From positions 1-5,527 of the forward strand of contig JACPYZ010000111.1 of assembly GCA_016195765.1 (NCBI GenBank): a DNA stretch of 5,527 nt. The letters run 5' to 3'. The stretch comes from Candidatus Curtissbacteria bacterium. Its GTDB lineage: Bacteria; Patescibacteriota; Microgenomatia; Curtissbacterales; GWA2-41-24. The position numbers and the translations under genes are program-made. The notes beneath the pieces are model-generated. The model did no database searches and was not told the DNA's origin. It saw only the letters and a program-made list of their open reading frames with translations. Positions 1-4,283 of this stretch are shown piece by piece. Numbering within the stretch: position 1 is the stretch's first letter; each line of letters opens with the position of its first letter.

Positions 1-238
1 AGTCTTTTAAAATTTGTTTTTCTTCACCGTAAAAAACTTCAACCGGATTATCGTCGACTGCGTAACCTATGCAAATGATGCTGCCAAAGGCACCGTCAAA
101 GCTTGTGACGGCTAAATATTCATCAAAGTCTTCTGTAACTTTTTTGCCATCTCTTAATTTTTTGGCATGGATTTCTTTAAGAATTGCGTGTTGTTCTTGC
201 TGGGCTGGGATGGTTTCAATATCGAGAAAGAGGTTCAT
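1..238 (-). CDS. PolB-like 3'-5' exonuclease (DEDD superfamily), N-terminal part, cut by window edge
   Basis: Reading the minus strand from ATG at 238 gives 79 residues open to the edge, starting MNLFLDIETIPAQ. The D6-x-E8 pair in a hydrophobic strand is motif I of the DEDD exonucleases, where the two acids bind catalytic metal ions. The strand near residues 51-60 (FGSIICIGYA) fits the second beta strand of the RNase H-like fold. The LDIETIP start and this spacing are typical of the predicted exonucleases related to the proofreading domain of DNA polymerase B (DNA_pol_B_exo2 type). Motifs II and III lie outside the window, so catalytic completeness cannot be judged. The likely role is 3'-5' removal of nucleotides from DNA in the cytoplasm; the substrate is not established from the sequence. 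It is transcribed divergently from the gene at 286, and a TAAAAT box ends 7 nt before its ATG. The identification is strong at motif level, although only the first third or so of the protein is visible. Confidence 0.75.
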   Translation of the reverse strand, partial: MNLFLDIETIPAQQEQHAILKEIHAKKLRDGKKVTEDFDEYLAVTSFDGAFGSIICIGYAVDDNPVEVFYGEEKQILKD

Positions 239-245
239 TCAGGTT

Positions 246-274
246 ATTTTACACTTTCTGCCAATAGATGTAGA
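246..274 (-). promoter_or_regulatory. Putative promoter of the exonuclease gene
   Basis: On the minus strand, TCTACA (274-269, 4/6 to TTGACA) is followed after 17 nt by TAAAAT (251-246, 5/6 to TATAAT). The hexamer ends 7 nt before the ATG at 238, so transcription would begin at or next to the start codon. No ribosome binding site is present. Both elements overlap those of the opposing promoter. Confidence 0.5.
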
Positions 275-276
275 AT
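248..276 (+). promoter_or_regulatory. Putative promoter of the lipoprotein gene
   Basis: TTTACA (248-253, 5/6 to the -35 consensus), a 17-nt spacer, then TAGAAT (271-276, 5/6 to the -10 consensus). The box ends 9 nt before the ATG at 286, leaving a leader of at most about 3 nt. This is among the best two-box matches in the window. It shares bases with the minus-strand promoter of the exonuclease gene. Confidence 0.6.
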
Positions 277-285
277 GGCCTGCCA

Positions 286-1140
286 ATGAGAAAGGATCAT
301 GTTGTAAACGTTGTTGGTAGTGGAATTGCTCTGGCCGGAATGGTGGGGTTACTCGGAGCTTGCAATGACGGTGCAAGCACCGCCACAGAGAGATCTAGCC
401 AAAGCAGCGGGGTCAGACAAGGACTTGCCGATTTAGATTTGCATTACCCGGAGCTCAGAGGTCAAACACTTAAATCTTCGCAAGCTTTGCCATTTGTGAT
501 TCCGACAGAGATTTTTAACTTCACAAATGAAAAGATAGATTTTGAAGCAATAACTGCGCTTTATAAGTTTTATGAAGCTCGGGGTTTTAAAGTTGAATTT
601 ACAAATGGTATAGAGGCAAATGGCGAAAAGTTGGAACTTGCTTACTCGCAAAGGGTTTCACAACATCGAGTTTTGGCTTTTGTGCCAGCAAACGCGAGAA
701 GGCCTGATTGGTCTGATTTACATATCGACACAGCCAAACATTTTGCCGCAACTAGGATTCAGCATGATGGCAATACGATATCTTATGTGCAAGATGCCTC
801 TGTTTCACAACTTGGTGAGCAATTAGAAGTGACTAGGAAAGAATTGACTGTTGGTCTTGCAGTCGAAGCGTGCCATCAAACATTGATGGGCAGACTTTTA
901 AAAGATGACGTGTTGCTTGCGGACGCGAAACATATCTTGTTTGGGCAGGAGCTATGGTGCAATTCTTTTGGATTTGCTGTTGGTGCAAAGATTCTAGGCT
1001 TAAGTTACGCCGAATATTTTGCTATGGCTTTGCAGCAAACTGTGACTGTCGAAGGGTTAATTGATGATTACCCTTTGTTACCCATAAAAGAGGTTAGTTA
1101 CGACTCGCTACCATCGTTTTCCCCGATTGTTTTGTCTTAA
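286..1140 (+). CDS. Putative secreted lipoprotein, function unknown
   Basis: This 284-residue protein starts with a short charged region (MRKD), a hydrophobic stretch at about residues 6-23, and then LGAC with Cys26. That matches a lipobox, so the mature protein would be lipid-anchored at Cys26 on the outside of the membrane. A Ser/Thr/Gly-rich linker (about 27-45) follows, as expected after an anchor. The rest is a mixed alpha/beta domain with only two further cysteines, C196 (VEACHQTL) and C225 (ELWCNSFG), which could form a disulfide outside the cell. The C-terminal segment NSFGFAVGAKILGLSYAEYF (226-245) is the most motif-like part. I do not recognise a characterised family and give no enzymatic role. 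The start is supported by the TAGAAT box 9 nt upstream and by the complete signal sequence. Stop TAA at 1138. The alternative is an ordinary secreted protein or a membrane-anchored one without lipid. Confidence 0.7.
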   Translation: MRKDHVVNVVGSGIALAGMVGLLGACNDGASTATERSSQSSGVRQGLADLDLHYPELRGQTLKSSQALPFVIPTEIFNFTNEKIDFEAITALYKFYEARGFKVEFTNGIEANGEKLELAYSQRVSQHRVLAFVPANARRPDWSDLHIDTAKHFAATRIQHDGNTISYVQDASVSQLGEQLEVTRKELTVGLAVEACHQTLMGRLLKDDVLLADAKHILFGQELWCNSFGFAVGAKILGLSYAEYFAMALQQTVTVEGLIDDYPLLPIKEVSYDSLPSFSPIVLS

Positions 1141-1141
1141 T

Positions 1142-1170
1142 TTGACAATTCTCGAGCTTTGGCGTTTTAT
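1142..1170 (+). promoter_or_regulatory. Putative promoter of the four-helix membrane protein
   Basis: A perfect TTGACA (1142-1147) begins 2 nt after the preceding stop codon. It is followed after 17 nt by TTTTAT (1165-1170, 4/6). The predicted transcription start falls about 7 nt after the -10, on the GTG at 1177. This implies a leaderless mRNA. Confidence 0.6.
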
Positions 1171-1176
1171 TAAGTC

Positions 1177-1560
1177 GTGGACCCGTCTATTGTTCTTGCC
1201 AAGTTTTGGGGAGTGACACTATTTGTTACCTGCGGTGGTTTGCTTCTTAATAAAAAACTTTACTTTGAATTTGTGAGAGCTAGCAAAATAGAAAGTATCG
1301 CTCTTATTTCTGGTCTGGTTGCCGTTCTTTCTGGAGCTTTTTTGGTTTCTATTTACAACGTCTGGTCTTTTGATTACCGCGGTCTTTTAACGCTTCTTGG
1401 CTGGCTGACGCTACTCAAGGGTGTTGCAGTTTTTATTGTGCCAAAAAGTGCTTTGTCTCTAGCGCGAAGAGTAAAGAGTAACGATTCGTTGTTTTATTCT
1501 TCAGTCGGCGTTTCTTTTCTTATTGGTCTTTATATGCTCTACATTGGTTTTTTGAGTTGA
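1177..1560 (+). CDS. Small four-helix integral membrane protein, GTG start
   Basis: The product has 127 residues with four predicted transmembrane helices at about 5-24, 39-58, 69-88 and 105-126. The loop between helices 2 and 3 holds N61-x-W63 and D66-Y-R68, and helix 3 contains LLGWLTLLKG. This pattern resembles, from memory, a conserved hypothetical integral membrane family seen in several bacterial phyla including CPR; its function is unknown. The start is well constrained: an in-frame TAA lies at 1171-1173, GTG at 1177 is the next usable start, and no methionine codon follows until residue 120. A TTGACA/TTTTAT promoter points exactly at this GTG. The basic segment around residues 90-100 (KSALSLARRVK) should face the cytoplasm by the positive-inside rule. 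Stop TGA at 1558. The 36-nt gap upstream and 33-nt gap downstream show tight packing, but each neighbour has its own promoter-like boxes. Confidence 0.75.
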   Translation: MDPSIVLAKFWGVTLFVTCGGLLLNKKLYFEFVRASKIESIALISGLVAVLSGAFLVSIYNVWSFDYRGLLTLLGWLTLLKGVAVFIVPKSALSLARRVKSNDSLFYSSVGVSFLIGLYMLYIGFLS

Positions 1561-1586
1561 TTTTATGAAAAACTTAGTTTTATACT
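1557..1586 (+). promoter_or_regulatory. Putative promoter of the cysteine-containing anchored protein
   Basis: TTGATT (1557-1562, 4/6), overlapping the TGA stop of the preceding gene, then an 18-nt spacer and TATACT (1581-1586, 5/6). The -10 box ends 7 nt before the ATG at 1594, so the transcript would start at or beside that ATG. Confidence 0.5.
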
Positions 1587-1593
1587 TGCGCAG

Positions 1594-2235
1594 ATGAACA
1601 AACAGCTGGGAATTATTATCGGCGTGATTGTAGTTATTGTTTTAGGTGCGGGTGCCTATATGGCAATGTCCAAAAAACCCTCTTCTTTGCAAAACGCAAA
1701 TACAGCACAAGAAGCCCCAAAAGCTTCTGACGAATCAATGATGCAGGCTTCAATGAAAAGTTTGTTGGGCGCCGGGAAAAATGTTACCTGTACTATCAAA
1801 TACACAGACAATAAAGGTGGCGGTACAATCTTTGTATCTGGCGATAAGTTCCGCGGCGATTTTGATACTACAACCAATGGAAAAGAATACAAAACTCACA
1901 TGATCAATGACAACAGCTTTTACTACACCTGGATGGACGATTCTGCAAAAGGGCAAAAGTTTAGCAAAGATTATGTTTCTAAAATGAACACAACAACAAA
2001 CACTCAAAATAATCCGACAGCAAACTTAGATTCTAAAGTAGACATGAAGTGTTCTGCTTGGATTGTAGATAACTCTAAGTTTGTGCCTCCAACCAACGTT
2101 ACTTTCGAAGACCTTGGCGCCATGATGGATAAAATGAGCGGTGGAAGCGGTGCGCCGAAAATGGATGCTTCTGCTTGTGCCTCGATTTCCGATGCTGCTG
2201 CCAAGGCTGCTTGTGTCAGCGCAATGACCAAATAG
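1594..2235 (+). CDS. N-terminally membrane-anchored extracytoplasmic protein with four cysteines
   Basis: The protein has 213 residues. Residues 5-25 (LGIIIGVIVVIVLGAGAYMAM) form one hydrophobic helix without a lipobox, so it is probably an uncleaved anchor with the body outside the membrane. A low-complexity linker (about 27-50) leads to a beta-rich domain: GTIFVSGDKFRGDF (77-90) and HMINDNSFYYTW (102-113) look like adjacent strands of a sheet, which would suit a LolA/LppX-like lipid-binding fold, but this is inference only. Four cysteines, C66, C153, C195 and C207, could make two disulfides. The tail C-A-S-I-S-D-A-A-A-K-A-A-C (195-207) and the segment CSAWIVDNSKFVPP (153-166) match, from memory, a hypothetical protein family frequent in Patescibacteria. 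No catalytic motif is visible. The start is fixed by the TATACT box 7 nt upstream and by the anchor at the N-terminus. Stop TAG at 2233. Confidence 0.75.
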   Translation: MNKQLGIIIGVIVVIVLGAGAYMAMSKKPSSLQNANTAQEAPKASDESMMQASMKSLLGAGKNVTCTIKYTDNKGGGTIFVSGDKFRGDFDTTTNGKEYKTHMINDNSFYYTWMDDSAKGQKFSKDYVSKMNTTTNTQNNPTANLDSKVDMKCSAWIVDNSKFVPPTNVTFEDLGAMMDKMSGGSGAPKMDASACASISDAAAKAACVSAMTK

Positions 2236-2250
2236 ATTTTCTAAAAATTT

Positions 2251-2256
2251 TATGTT
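2251..2256 (+). promoter_or_regulatory. Weak -10-like box before the glycosylase gene
   Basis: TATGTT (4/6 to consensus) ends 6 nt before the ATG at 2263. A shifted alternative, TTTTAT at 2248-2253, is equally good. I see no convincing -35. It is listed because it has the same spacing as the other genes; the gene may instead be read through from upstream. Confidence 0.3.
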
Positions 2257-2262
2257 CCAACT

Positions 2263-2865
2263 ATGGGTAAGGCGTTAAATTATCATGCTCATTTTAAAAA
2301 AGTTGACCCAAAGATTTTTGGGCTTGCGCTAAAATACAAACTTGAAGAAATTGTCGATACTGGCAATTATTTCGAAAAGCTTTGCGACACGATAATTGGC
2401 CAGCAGCTTTCCGGTCGGGTTGCCGACGTTATTTTTGCACGTTTTAAAGCTCTTTTCCCCAAGGGAAAAGTAACTGCAAAAGGGGTTTTAAAACTCAAAG
2501 ATTTACAAATAAGGGAAATTGGTGCTTCTAATTCTAAAGTTGCTTTTATAAAAGATTTAGCTGCAAAGGTCCAAAGCGGTGAAATTACTTTTGAGGGACT
2601 GGGTAATTTAACCAACGAAGAAATTGCCAAAATGCTTACTAGTGTTCACGGAATCGGTCCGTGGACTGTCGAGATGTTTTTAATGTTTTGTCTTGGCAGG
2701 CCAGACGTTTTTTCTACTGGCGATTTGGGTTTGCTGCGAGCAATCGAAAAACTTTACGATCTTGATTCACCATCAAAAAGCCAAATGGCAGATCTTTCTT
2801 TAATCTGGTCACCTTATCGAACTTATGCTGCCCGCCTTCTTTGGAAATCACTGGATAATAGGTAA
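2263..2865 (+). CDS. DNA-3-methyladenine glycosylase II family (AlkA-type, HhH-GPD)
   Basis: This 200-residue protein belongs to the HhH-GPD base-excision repair glycosylases, which flip out and remove alkylated bases such as 3-methyladenine from DNA. Visible family marks are IIGQQLS (44-50), the helix-hairpin-helix VHGIGPWTVEMF (128-139) that grips the DNA backbone, and the catalytic aspartate D154 in DVFSTGDLGL (148-157), equivalent to the Asp of AlkA. The C-terminal IWSPYRTYAARLLW (181-194) is the usual closing helix. There is no C-terminal four-cysteine cluster (only C41 and C143), so it is not an iron-sulfur member like MutY or Nth. At 200 residues it has the short architecture of yeast MAG-like enzymes and lacks the N-terminal domain of E. 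coli AlkA. The start ATG is preceded by a weak -10-like box and no ribosome binding site. Substrate range cannot be told from sequence. It is probably a stand-alone cytoplasmic repair gene; the neighbours give no pathway link. Confidence 0.92.
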   Translation: MGKALNYHAHFKKVDPKIFGLALKYKLEEIVDTGNYFEKLCDTIIGQQLSGRVADVIFARFKALFPKGKVTAKGVLKLKDLQIREIGASNSKVAFIKDLAAKVQSGEITFEGLGNLTNEEIAKMLTSVHGIGPWTVEMFLMFCLGRPDVFSTGDLGLLRAIEKLYDLDSPSKSQMADLSLIWSPYRTYAARLLWKSLDNR

Positions 2866-2976
2866 ACTACCTCTAAGTTTTTCTGTATTTTGCTCTAAAA
2901 TATAACTTTTTTTTAATTGTTATTACGATTTATAGCGGCAACTATTTATTTTGTTCAAGTATTATTTCTCAAAATT

Positions 2977-2985
2977 TGGTATCTT
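2977..2985 (+). promoter_or_regulatory. Putative extended -10 promoter of the zinc-ribbon gene
   Basis: TGGTATCTT contains the extended -10 dinucleotide TG, one spacer base, and TATCTT (4/6). It ends 7 nt before the ATG at 2993. There is no clear -35, which extended -10 promoters can lack. The remaining part of the 127-bp gap (2866-2976) is AT-rich with a run of eight T at about 2908-2915. I see no other gene or structured RNA in it. Confidence 0.4.
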
Positions 2986-2992
2986 ATCTTTT

Positions 2993-3505
2993 ATGGAAGA
3001 AATGTGTCCCAAGTGCGGTTCGCCGCTTTCCCCTATTACAGAAACTGCGACTGGTCGTCAACTTCAACATTGTTCTGCTGGTAGTTGGAACAAAGAAACG
3101 AAAAAGAACGAAGGCTGCGATTACGTTAAATGGATTCAAGCAGAGCCTAAAGAGTTAGACGAAAAATGCCCCAAGTGTGGTTCTCCCGTTGTTATGGTCG
3201 TTACCCGATTTGGTAAAAAAATGAAAAAGTGTTCCACAAACACCTGGAATAAAGAAACCAAAACAGCAGAAGGCTGCGACTTTGTTGAATGGATTGGCGG
3301 CACCACAGAAGAATTAGACGAAGATTGCCCAACTTGCGGTAAAAAGTTAGTTTTATATACAACGGCAAACGGCACAAAAACGCGAAGCTACCGGTTGCAC
3401 ATACGTCGAATGGTTAAAGCCAGGCGATACTGGTCCGAAAGCTACTTCCGAAGGCGAAGAATTTCTTCCTCCAGAATCTCAAGCACAATCTTAAGTTTGA
3501 TATAA
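2993..3505 (+). CDS. Tandem C4 zinc-ribbon protein, third ribbon disrupted by frameshift
   Basis: The open frame encodes 171 residues. Two complete ribbons are visible: C5-x2-C8-x18-C27-x14-C42 and C59-x2-C62-x17-C80-x14-C95, each ending GC(D)(Y/F)V(K/E)WI. The CPKCGSP knuckle and following glycine resemble the C-terminal C4 zinc fingers of DNA topoisomerase I, but with an extra loop around W-N-K-E-T (32-36 and 85-89). A third ribbon begins at C112-x2-C115, but after G127 the frame turns into a basic Arg/Ser-rich tail without its other two cysteines. The lost end (G-C-T-Y-V-E-W) is encoded one frame over and stops at 3494. The product is therefore probably a truncated form of a three-ribbon protein; two ribbons could still bind zinc and nucleic acid. 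I chose ATG 2993 over an in-frame TTG at 2951 because the ribbon begins immediately after it and the extended -10 box lies 7 nt upstream. The cellular role is unknown; binding to DNA or RNA is inferred from the fold. Confidence 0.75.
   Translation: MEEMCPKCGSPLSPITETATGRQLQHCSAGSWNKETKKNEGCDYVKWIQAEPKELDEKCPKCGSPVVMVVTRFGKKMKKCSTNTWNKETKTAEGCDFVEWIGGTTEELDEDCPTCGKKLVLYTTANGTKTRSYRLHIRRMVKARRYWSESYFRRRRISSSRISSTILSLI
3005..3139 (+). repeat. Zinc-ribbon coding repeat, unit 1 (intact)
   Basis: Codes residues 5-49 with cysteines 5, 8, 27 and 42. DNA similarity to unit 2 is still obvious around the knuckle and around the N-K-E-T-K codons, so the units arose by tandem duplication. Confidence 0.75.
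3167..3298 (+). repeat. Zinc-ribbon coding repeat, unit 2 (intact)
   Basis: Codes residues 59-102 with cysteines 59, 62, 80 and 95. The start-to-start distance from unit 1 is 54 codons, and to the third knuckle (3326) 53 codons. The linkers share a Lys/Glu-E-L-D-E pattern. Confidence 0.75.
3326..3494 (+). pseudogene. Third zinc-ribbon unit and ancestral C-terminus, split over two frames
   Basis: The first half (C-P-T-C-G to N-G, 3326-3373) is in the frame of the upstream gene. The second half reads G-C-T-Y-V-E-W-L-K-P-G-D from 3393 in the +1 frame, continues with an acidic tail ending S-Q-A-Q-S, and stops at TAA 3492-3494. Intact units have 19 codons (57 nt) between the conserved Gly and the Gly-Cys; here only 19 nt (3374-3392) remain. 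This points to a deletion of about 38 nt, close to a run of five A (3376-3380). Confidence 0.75.
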
Positions 3506-3506
3506 T
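3498..3506 (+). promoter_or_regulatory. Extended -10 promoter of the 118-residue gene
   Basis: TGATATAAT is a perfect TGn plus TATAAT. It ends 9 nt before the ATG at 3516. No -35 is needed for this class and none is clear. The stop codon of the frameshifted upstream frame (3503-3505) lies inside this box, whereas the ancestral stop at 3494 would have ended before it. Confidence 0.65.
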
Positions 3507-3515
3507 CTCGGCAGA

Positions 3516-3872
3516 ATGAGTACCGTAGAACGCACAGGCGCAAATGGTCAAAACCCTATCAGCGATCTTGAGGGCTTAAATTTAATGAGGTTAGTGGGTG
3601 CAGGCAGAAGGCCCATTATTATCCCAAGTGCTCACGGTCTTTTTGACCGTGAATCTGGCCGACCCTTAACTTTTCTTTGTTATGTCCCACCAGAAGGTTT
3701 TCAGACGGCAGATGGTATTGGATACATTGGTATGGCAAGCGATCCCCAACCGATGGTGTTTTCCAAGCCGGACGGCGAACAGATTGTCGTTATAGAGCCA
3801 CTTTTGTTAACCGCAGATGAAGGTATGACGGTGCTTATGAATGTATTTTCTGTTGGAAATGGTTTTAATTAG
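3516..3872 (+). CDS. Small protein of unknown function (118 residues)
   Basis: I do not recognise this protein. It has no signal peptide and no transmembrane segment, so it is probably cytoplasmic. After a polar N-terminus (about 1-18), the body from RRPIIIPSAHGLFD (31-44) onward is rich in alternating hydrophobic residues and turns (GRPLTFLCYVPPEG at 48-61, EQIVVIEPLLL at 88-98), which suggests a mainly beta fold. One cysteine (C55). No catalytic or metal-binding motif can be seen. The ATG is supported by a consensus extended -10 box whose end is 9 nt upstream. The gene ends with TAG at 3870, only 3 bp from the end of the opposing gene. Reality as a gene rests on promoter, composition and full-length open frame, not on homology. 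Confidence 0.6.
   Translation: MSTVERTGANGQNPISDLEGLNLMRLVGAGRRPIIIPSAHGLFDRESGRPLTFLCYVPPEGFQTADGIGYIGMASDPQPMVFSKPDGEQIVVIEPLLLTADEGMTVLMNVFSVGNGFN
3632..3652 (+). repeat. Perfect 8-bp inverted repeat with T5 loop inside a coding region
   Basis: TCACGGTC (3632-3639), TTTTT (3640-3644), GACCGTGA (3645-3652). It lies in codons for A-H-G-L-F-D-R-E. There is no T-run after the stem, so it is not an intrinsic terminator. It could be a chance hairpin. Confidence 0.5.
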
Positions 3873-3875
3873 CGC

Positions 3876-4283
3876 TTATCTTTGAGGAAACGACGGTAAT
3901 GGTGCTTGTCGACACTCGAGTTGTTTGATTGACTTGTCATATATTGCGTTTGCAGTTTCAAGAATTCTTCCAAGTAGATTTTTATCCGTAAACACATCTG
4001 GGTGTTCAATTAATAAGTGTCTCAAATGGAAAGATGGGATTGGGGCGTCTGGCGTACCGTAAAAATAACGGCCAACTGCTTGGCTGAATCTTTCGTCGTG
4101 ACCGGGTTCCGGTTCTGGCTGTACCATTCTTTCCCGTACATGTTGGGCGATTATGGCAATTGTTGCCGGGCTCTGAATAGGTTCTGGCCTGGGCTGTCTT
4201 GTTCTGAGTCTGTGAAGCTTCAGGTGACCCATAAACTGCCTTTCTGGTTTATGGCCTTGCGGATTTATGTTTCTTTCGTTCAT
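3876..4283 (-). CDS. Small protein of unknown function, translationally coupled to pheT
   Basis: This 135-residue protein starts at ATG 4283-4281, sharing ATGA with the TGA stop of pheT. Such a 4-nt overlap usually means translation by ribosomes finishing the upstream gene, and no ribosome binding site is seen. Residues 1-62 are rich in Pro, Arg, Gln and Glu, with the similar runs QPRPEP (30-35) and QPEPEP (55-60), and look disordered. The C-terminal part (about 63-125), including F-H-L-R-H-L-L-I-E-H-P-D (85-96) and NLLGRILETANAIYDKSIKQ (102-121), looks helical. The single cysteine is C124. No signal peptide, no membrane segment and no known motif are visible. I do not recognise the family. 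It would be expressed together with pheT, but a role in tRNA charging cannot be inferred from that alone. The overlap and length argue for a real gene; the biased composition and lack of homology keep confidence moderate. Confidence 0.6.
   Translation of the reverse strand: MNERNINPQGHKPERQFMGHLKLHRLRTRQPRPEPIQSPATIAIIAQHVRERMVQPEPEPGHDERFSQAVGRYFYGTPDAPIPSFHLRHLLIEHPDVFTDKNLLGRILETANAIYDKSIKQLECRQAPLPSFPQR
4229..4254 (-). repeat. Perfect 8-bp inverted repeat near the start of the pheT-coupled gene
   Basis: CCATAAAC (4229-4236) and GTTTATGG (4247-4254) flank a 10-nt loop. On the transcript this hairpin would lie about 30-55 nt after the coupled ATG. One such repeat is expected by chance in a window of this size. 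Confidence 0.4.

Noticed and set aside
69..320. Rightward open frame opposite the exonuclease gene
   Set aside because: It is antisense to the LDIETIP exonuclease frame, has no family resemblance, and overlaps the real start at 286.
1558..1560. TGA read as glycine (Gracilibacteria code)
   Set aside because: TGA ends this gene and pheT exactly where their last helix and anticodon-binding domain end, so it acts as a stop.
1569..1581. AAAAC-TTA-GTTTT as a terminator
   Set aside because: A short A/T stem that runs into the TATACT promoter box. A chance structure is more likely.
2860..2882. Terminator after the glycosylase gene (AGGTA-AAC-TACCT, then T5)
   Set aside because: The stem has only 5 bp, overlaps the stop codon, and is separated from the T-run by 5 nt.
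2931..2941. TATAGCGGCAA repeated at 4292-4302
   Set aside because: One copy is inside the pheT coding end and the other is intergenic. An 11-nt match is expected by chance in a window of this size.
2951..2992. TTG start adding 14 residues to the zinc-ribbon protein
   Set aside because: The extra residues (M-F-K-Y-Y-F-S) precede a motif that starts just after ATG 2993, and the extended -10 box lies within them.
3374..3392. Programmed ribosomal frameshift in the third zinc ribbon
   Set aside because: The needed shift is +1, not the common -1. Even with a shift, the ribbon would lack one cysteine and about 13 residues relative to its siblings. A deletion explains both.
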